DNA of 64,000 nt from Clostridia bacterium UC5.1-1D2. GTDB lineage: Bacteria > Bacillota > Clostridia > Lachnospirales > Lachnospiraceae. Both the position numbers and the translations under genes were made by a program. Where the stretch lies: the NCBI GenBank assembly GCA_001304855.1, contig BBZN01000003.1, positions 62,001 through 126,000 on the forward strand. Reading direction: 5' to 3'. The notes under the pieces are model-generated. The model saw only the letters and a program-made list of their open reading frames with translations. It searched no databases and had not been told where the DNA came from. This document shows positions 57,597 through 64,000 of this stretch, in pieces; position 1 is the first letter of the stretch; every line of letters starts with the position of its first letter.

Positions 57597-58753
57597 GCCG
57601 GCCTCGCCTTTCAGCGCCTTTGTCACTTCAGAGGGGATAGGCGGGCATCCTTTGCAGAAGGGCGCCAAATCCTTGAATTTTGCAGTACAGTTGCCTACCA
57701 GGCAAGGATGCTCGGCGTTTAAGATATCTTCACGTTTAATGTCTTTTCCTGCAAAAATCGTGTAGGTGTTTTCACCGTTTTCAAACTCGTGGGTATGATA
57801 GCGCAAAAACTGAATCAGTGCCGCATGGCAGGCGCTGCAGGCGCTTTCATCCTCCATAACAAGTTTGTCGCAGGCCAGGCCCAGCCGGGCGTCTGATGCT
57901 GTGGCAACTTTTTTGCATATTTCATATAGTCTGCAGGCTCTACCCGGATCTGCTCGTAAGACACACCTCTTGCCTTTGAAATGAGGTTGATATGTCCCAC
58001 GTCTTCTAAAGGCATACCCATCAGCTTGAGGGCTATCATATCAGCTGCGACCGGTTCGCTGCTGGCCAGGACAAGATCCATACAAACCGGTTCACCGCCG
58101 CTGGGACCGAAGCCTTCCATGCACACGCTGCCGTCTATGACAGCATAATCGGCATAGCACACCTGAGATAAATCCTTCAGGCCATAATCCAGCGCCCTTC
58201 CCTGAGCGTTCTCAGGGACAGGTTTATTGAGACGATGCAGTTTCGTTTTTTCGCGTTTATACATGCACCCCTTCATATTCTTAATGCTGAGAGTGGCCCC
58301 GGTGTACATGTGCGTTTTCATAACAGGTATGCTGACAACGATATCGCTGTCAAAAAGGGCAGAGGAAAAGAGAATACTGTCTACCATGTACCCATTATTG
58401 ATTTTTTTGTCCACAGGCGCAAATGCATTGAGATCGACACACTCTACATCTGGATATGCAGCGCATATATCCAGGATTCCTGCAGCCTGCAGCGCTTCTA
58501 TGCTGTCCACTCCCACGATAGAACTGTCGCCTACCAGGATGCGCCCTGCGCCCTTTTCCCTGAAATAGCGGATCAAACCTTCTACAACATCCGGGTTGGT
58601 GCAGAGACCTGATCGGGCGGGCCCTTTAAAACCTGTATTTACTTTCAGAAGGACCTGTTTTCCGGAGACTTCTTTCTTACAGACGGCAGAAATAGCCTTG
58701 TAGGCGTTTACACTAGCGTCACTTCCATAGACAAGCTGTACAAAATTATCCAT
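57597..58753 (-). CDS. DUF362 family protein with C-terminal cysteine motifs (frameshift)
   Basis: About 386 residues: MDNFVQLVYGSDASVNAYKA, VLLKVNTGFKGPARSGLCTNPDVVE, GDSSIVGVDSIEALQAAGI, SIPVMKTHMYTGATLSIKNMKG and AVIDGSVCMEGFGPSGGEPV. These are DUF362 features. After one A near 57912 is restored, the C-terminus carries CSACHAALIQFL, CLVGNCTAKF and CKGCPPIPSEV, which could hold an Fe-S cluster. No stop appears before the MBL domain in the same frame. Function unknown. Confidence 0.82.
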
Positions 58754-58774
58754 TTTTTAGTATTCCTCCTATAA

Positions 58775-60125
58775 TTAATCAAAGAAGTAAGCTGCTTCAC
58801 AATGAATTTTTCCTGTTCGATAACGAAGAAATGCAAAACCAAAGCAGCAGACAGCAGCAAGAATTGCACCAATGGCCACAGCGGCAGTAAGCTTCTGTAT
58901 ACAAAAGTAAGTAATCAGTAACCGCGCAGCCAGACCGATGACCACAGTGGCTCGGTAAAATCCTACGGATAAATGGAGGGTGCTCTTTTTAAATTCGTCC
59001 TCAAACAGGATGGGCAGCTTCCAAAAAGATAGAATCAGGGGGATAGTCAGGATGCTGATGAGCAGTGTCACAATACTGGAAAGTACGCCGATATTGACAT
59101 TTAAAATAATCGGAATAATGCACACCACAGACAGCAGGGTGGTAATCTGCCAATATGTACCGCGTTTTCCCTTCCTGCTCAGCTGTTGTGGCAGCCATCC
59201 GTCCTCGCTGGCTTTGGCAAGGCCTATGGTAAATGAAGCAAGAGCGCCGTTGACTGTGCTTGTAAGGCAGAGAATCGGACCCAAAATAATAAATGCCACA
59301 AACATCACAGGAGGAAGCACTGCGCGGCTGACTTCTGTAAGCGGTTTCCGGCAAGGGCTGATAAGTCTACTGCGCCAACCTCAGCCAAAGTGACCAGGCC
59401 GTAGATTATGAGTAAAGCAATAAAGGTTGCAAACATACCCCAGGGAATATTTTTGCGTGGATTAATGGTATAGCGTCCAAATGCCAGTACATTGTTATCA
59501 TAGCTCTGGCAGGAGAAAACCAGCATTGCTATGGCGCTGAATACGCCGGCGGAACCATTGGTAAAGAATTCAGGTCCCTTAAGGTCCAATGCCGCCGGAT
59601 TAAGGTTTGTAAAAACAAAAGCAGAAAAGACTGCCAGAGCAGCTATGAGAATAAAGGTTGTGTACTTCTGCACACCGGCCATAAAGTTAATTCCAAGACA
59701 GTGAACGGCCCAGAATAGAAGGATGACGGCAGCGCCCGCAGCCTGTGAGCTGATGCTGGGGAAAACGCTGTTGATATAGGCGCCGAAGGATGAGCCAGGA
59801 TTGACAGAATAAGTGCGTTAAGCACCTGTAAAAATACGAATGCTCCGCCAAAACGATTGCCCAGGAATGTGATTGCTACCGTATATGCGCCGCCATTGAA
59901 ATTCATAACACTGGTGATGCAAACGAACGGCAGCGCCGCCAGGAAGCCTATGACAACAGCAAGAATATAGGCCAACCAGACAGAGTAGCCGGTTACAGAT
60001 GCAGCCGGACCTGTCAAAGATACCAATCCGGAGCCCACAAACGTGCCTATTGTCATCATCAACAGTTTTGTGCGAGTAAAGGTTCGTTCAGGATGAGCGT
60101 TTTGCGTTGTAAGTTCACTTTTCAT
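58775..60125 (-). CDS. APC-superfamily amino acid permease (two frameshifts)
   Basis: About 450 residues and 12 predicted helices after one-base repairs near 59793 and 59342. The N-terminus (RTKLLMMTIGTFVGSGLVSLTGPAASVTGYSVWLAY) has the GxG helix-1 break of APC transporters, and CITSVMNFNGGAYTVAITFLGNRFG follows. It probably imports an amino acid or related compound. It is divergent from a PucR-type regulator and lies downstream of nothing; the DUF362-MBL genes follow it on the same strand. Confidence 0.86.
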
Positions 60126-60201
60126 GTTTACCTCCTATTAAAGTTATTCTTTTGTTCGGAACTCCGCCAGGTTGTTAGAAGAAGTTCTTTAAACAAATAT
60201 T

Positions 60202-60248
60202 ACACAATTTAATTAATAAAAACATTGTTGAATGTTACAAAATTGTGT
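60202..60248. promoter_or_regulatory. Inverted repeat between permease and pucR-type gene
   Basis: ACACAATTT (60202-60210) and AAATTGTGT (60240-60248) form a perfect 9-bp inverted repeat with a 29-bp AT-rich centre in the divergent promoter region. It is a candidate operator for the PucR-type protein. Confidence 0.55.
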
Positions 60249-60295
60249 GTTAACATGAAAATAGAATTTTCTTTTTCATACAAAAGGAGAATATT

Positions 60296-61833
60296 ATGCA
60301 TTTTATTGCCTATAGCATTTTGGAGCTTTTGCAGAAGTATAAACCCCGTACAAACCGTCCGCCTGGAGATGAGCGGGCTTTTTCGGATATTGCCATTATT
60401 GGACAGGAGAGAAGCGATAGATTGGATCCTTCTGTGCTTTATATTGCTTTGCAGCCGGAAACCGGGTATTTCCGTCAATTGGATGGGGACATTTGTGTTC
60501 TGTTTTCCGGTGATGATATTGTTTATGAGGAGAGCCGGTATTTAGCCTGCTCCTGCATTGTTCTGGAGCCAATAACAGATATGGCGGCTGTGGCCAATAG
60601 GTTATTGGATTATAAAATGCAGCTTTGGACCTGGTATCAGGACTTAAAATGCCTCACCGCCGCAGGTGCAGACATGCAGGCGTTGCTGGATCGGAGCGAG
60701 CCATTGTTTCAGGACCCTATCATTATTATGAGCAAAACCCTTCGGGTGCTGGCCTATACCCGGCATATTCCGGCTTCCCATCCTGATATTGCTCAGACGC
60801 TGCGGGATGGCTATTTCCCAAAGCATATGATACAGGGACTAATTGAAAAGCGCTATCTGCAGGCAGCGGAACAGTTTTATGCCATTGGCTACCACTATCC
60901 CCCAAATTATATAGGATGCACAAAAATTATCAAGGTTTTTGGAGATAATGGGCTGCAGGCCCACACAATTTGTTTGTATGGACTTTCTCAGGCCCCAACG
61001 CCCCAAACCCTGCATTATATGAAAATATTGGTGGGCTTTCTTGAGCAATTAATCAGGAAGGCGGGGAAAACAAAGGAAACCTTTGAGAGGCGGAATATCT
61101 GCCTGTTAGTTGATATGATTGAAAAGGATCTGACTGAGCAGGAAATCAATAGCAAGGCGGCGCTTATGCATTGGCCCTGCAGCTGTAAGTACCGTGTCTG
61201 TGTAGTTGAGTTTGCCAATTATTTTCATCCCTATGTGCAGTTTGTCATCAATTATTTGCAAAGTGAGAAAGCTTTTTTGCAACCTTTGAGTACAGGGAGA
61301 GAATTGTAGCGCTTCAGCGTGCAGATAGTTTCGGCGATCAGGACAACTGTCTGCTGAATTACCGGGAGCTGTTTCAGGACAACGGCGCCTGCTGCGGTCA
61401 AAGCAGCGCCTTTTCCCAACTCCATGATTTCCGGCGTGCATACCGGCAGGCTGTCACTGCCCTGGAGCTGGGCCTTCAGCTAATGCCTAAGGATGTTATA
61501 TATTCATATGAAAAATTCCTTCCCTGCCATCTGTTGAAGATATACAGCAAAGAAAATCCATTGGAATATCTGTATGCCGATTTAGTGGAGCTTTTGGAGC
61601 AGGGAGAGAAAAACGGTCAGACCGGCAGTCATCTGGCGCTGCTTGAGTCTCTGCTGCGCAACGAACGGAATATTACCGCCGTCGCACAGGAGATGCATAT
61701 GCATCGCAACAGTATCCTTTACCGTGTAGATAAACTGCAGCGGCAGCTGGGCTTGTCTTTGGATGATCCGGATAACCGCTTAACGCTGCAGCTGGCATTG
61801 AAAGCATATCATCTCAGCTCTATTTCTAAATAA
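60296..61833 (+). CDS. PucR-family transcriptional regulator (one frameshift)
   Basis: About 512 residues after one T is restored near 61272. An N-terminal sensory region and a central GGDEF-like/GAF-type portion precede the PucR C-terminal helix-turn-helix (LLESLLRNERNITAVAQEMHMHRNSILYRVDKLQRQLGLSLDD). Such proteins activate amino acid, purine or polyamine catabolism and transport genes. The divergent permease is the evident target. Ligand unknown. Confidence 0.87.
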
Positions 61834-61865
61834 TGCGGCAGCCTGTTCTTCCTGTCTCCGGGATC

Positions 61866-63126
61866 TTACTGCCCATGAGATTGAACCTTGGTTCCGCCCT
61901 CGCTTTGGGCTTTTGTCTCCCCCTCGGAGGGTTCCCCTTCGGCTTGGGATTTTGTCTCCGGCACAGAGTCGGGAACTGCCGGGTCTTTGGTCTGGTAGAG
62001 GCGGGCCCACTCTTTGGTGCCTTCCACCTTATAGGTTTCGCAGCGGTTTAAGTTCAGGAATTTCACCAGCTCGTAGCAGCTGACCCAGATTTCGTTGTTG
62101 CTGTCCTTCTGGGATTCGTCAAAGATAAGCTCCAGTCCGAAATGGAGATGGGGCTCGTCAATGTTGTTGGTGTTTTCCCTGGAGCTGTAGCCGGTGCGGC
62201 CCAGGTATCCGATGACGTCTCCCGCCTGCACGATGGAGCCCTCCTTCAGACTGGCCTGGTAGGGATAGTTTTTGCGAAGGTGGGCGTAATAATAGTAACG
62301 CTTTCGGTCAAAACTGCGGATACCCAGCCTCCAGCCGCCGTACTGGTTCCAGCCTATGGCCTCCACGTAGCCGGATTCCACGGCTATTACAGGCGTTCCC
62401 ACCTGGCCCATAAGGTCGTGGCCCAGATGCTGGCGTTTGAAGCCGTAGCTTCTGGCTGTGCCGAAATCGTCAAAGTCGCTGTAAGGAAAGCCTTTGGCAA
62501 TGGGGGAGAAGGCTTTCAGCCCGTACTTGGTTACCCACACTGTGGCAGGATCTCCCTCCGCTCCGCCTGCTACGCCTGAGGCAGATAAGCGGCGGGCGCC
62601 TCGCTGGCAGGTATCTCAGCCTGAAATTCTCCCACCATGCCGTCCAGCACAGCTCCGTATGCATTTCGATAATAGCTGTAATATTTCATATCCTTTGTCA
62701 GTTCTTCTATTGTGGCTCCGTCTTTCAGCTGCTGGGCCAGGGCGTTCATGTGCTCCGCTTTGTATTTGCCGAAATCCCCGCCGTATTTTGTACCCAGATA
62801 GGCCAGCAGATCCACCCAGTTTAAATGTATCGGTTCTCTGCATGTCTCCACATCAAAACGGAACGCCTGATTCATGGCCTCGCTGGTAACGCCGAAATCC
62901 ACCCACTTGATATACTCCTTTTTGCCCTCTTCCTTTTTATCGTTTTCCCCTTTCAGGGATGGATGGTTTCCGCCATCCGGGAGGCCCGGCTCATAACCGC
63001 CCGGCCGGATCCTGTTTTGAAAAGGAAAAGGCTGAGGCAGAGTACGCTTAAAACCAGCATTTCCACGCAAATCATGGCCCTGGAACTGATATGTAGATAC
63101 TGCCTGAGTAATTTAAAACCTTTCAT
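61866..63126 (-). CDS. Membrane-anchored M23 metallopeptidase (two frameshifts)
   Basis: About 420 residues. ATG at 63126 has AGGAGGT upstream. The N-terminal anchor is MICVEMLVLSVLCLSLFLF. One C near 62963 and one G near 62574 restore the frame. The peptidase domain has KRQHLGHDLMGQVGTPVIAV (HxxxD), GWRLGIRSFDRKRYYYYAHL and EPHLHFGLEL (HxH), the zinc site of M23 endopeptidases. The C-terminus is a Ser/Glu/Lys-rich tail (ETKSQAEGEPSEGETKAQS). It likely cleaves peptidoglycan cross-links or activates a partner at the membrane surface. Confidence 0.87.
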
Positions 63127-63375
63127 TTTGAGACCTCCTGCCTGCCCATCCGTATATTATAGGTTCTATGTTTATCATATGTCTGTCCTTTTTAGAATAT
63201 GATAATCAGCCGGGGCGGAGTTACCTTCTTCTGAGCGGTTTTTCTGCATCACGTTTCCCGCCGTCTGAACTGTTACATATTATCGTAAACTCTCACAGAA
63301 TTCAGTTGACTTTTCTAACTGTAACTATTATAATTACAGTTGTAGACATAAAACACATACAAAGGCGGTGAGAGG

Positions 63376-64000
63376 ATGGGAGCAGAAACCAAAGAGATGC
63401 AGAAGCAGCGGGCGGCTAAGGCAGCGGCGGCATTTATCAGAGATGAGATGACAATCGGCGTAGGCACCGGCTCCACGGTCTTTTATCTGATACAGGAGAT
63501 AGGAGCCCTGACGGCGGCAGGATATAATCTCCGGGCTGTGGTTACGTCGGAGTCCAGCGGAAAACTTGCAAAGTCCCTTGGCATCCCTCTGTGCCTTCCT
63601 GAGGAGACGGACCATATTGATCTGACCATAGACGGCGTGGATGAGATAGACGGCGGATTCTGTTCTGTTAAAGGCGGCGGAGGCGCTCTGATGCGGGAAA
63701 AGATAGTGGCGTCCAAAGCAAAGGAGGTCATCTGGATTATGGATGAGAGCAAGCTGGTTAAGCGCCTGGGCGGCTTTCCCCTTCCTGTGGAAGCGCTTCC
63801 CTTCGCATATTCGTGGGCGGCAGAAAGAATCGGGAGATTGGGCGGATGCCCGGCGCTGAGGAAAAAGATGGACAAATATTTTGCACAGATAATGGCAATT
63901 ATATATTTGACGTAACCTTTGGACCGGATATGGAATACAGGGATGCTGCAGAAGCCATCCGCAGGATACCGGGAATCCTGGAAACCGGGTATTTTGACAG
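63376..64000 (+). CDS. rpiA: Ribose-5-phosphate isomerase A (partial at right edge, one frameshift)
   Basis: The visible part reads MGAETKEMQKQRAAKAAAAFI, IGVGTGSTVFYLIQEIG, VVTSESSGKLAKSLGIPL, LTIDGVDEIDGGFCSVKGGGGALMREKIVA and DESKLVKRLGGFPLPVEALPFA: all RpiA motifs with the catalytic acids. A break near 63870 hides the continuation KDGQIFCTDNGNYIFDVTFGP, which runs to the last base. It interconverts ribose 5-phosphate and ribulose 5-phosphate. The stop is outside the window. Confidence 0.94.

Overview
The window reads as a chromosomal segment of an anaerobic Firmicute, most likely Lachnospiraceae (Enterocloster/Clostridium clostridioforme type). This is inferred from gene content and style: RNase Y, a DnaD/DnaC pair, a clostridial-type PRPP synthetase, a leuB-ilvD-ilvB cluster, serC-serA-DUF1015, QueT, and AGGAGG-type ribosome binding sites. 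No database search was possible, so the genus is a guess.

Layout. (1) 1-14545: the late region of a siphovirus-type prophage, cut by the left edge. It holds tape measure, distal tail, Gp37-like and baseplate/fibre genes, then a complete diversity-generating retroelement (DGR): variable target protein, VR, XkdX, Avd, TR and reverse transcriptase. A holin and two related fibre-like proteins follow. No endolysin or integrase lies beside it. (2) 14546-15606: a short non-coding stretch with a 95-bp repeat present twice, strong terminators, and a candidate convergent type I toxin/antisense-RNA locus. (3) 15607-19625 (minus): marR plus a heterodimeric ABC exporter, with a clear promoter/operator. 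(4) 19791-30076: YeiH/LysR, an orphan MazF-like toxin, DUF134/NifX-like, a GGDEF protein, YjbQ, an unknown protein, an UPF0597 cysteine desulfidase-like protein and glycogen debranching enzyme. (5) 30720-34286: a Tn916-type integrase split by a 2.4-kb AT-rich insert carrying a YhcG-type PDDEXK nuclease and a Fic protein. (6) 34587-45590: preQ1 riboswitch-queT, murC, a DnaA-box array ahead of dnaD-dnaC, prs, an acyltransferase, SOS-regulated recA-recX, and rny. (7) 46002-64000: a cell-wall-binding protein, an HD-GYP protein, leuB-ilvD-ilvB, serC-serA-DUF1015, DUF362/MBL, an APC permease with a divergent PucR regulator, an M23 peptidase, and rpiA running off the right edge.

The standout system is the DGR. 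Over 87 bp, TR and VR differ at 13 positions and every one is an adenine in TR; all 62 non-adenine positions are identical. This is the signature of adenine-specific mutagenic retrohoming, here diversifying the C-terminus of a tail-tip protein.

Caution. Most chromosomal genes carry single-base frameshifts, nearly always one base missing from a short homopolymer, including recA, ilvB, ilvD, leuB, serA and serC. I read these as sequence errors and give each such gene as one span, noting where the frame changes.
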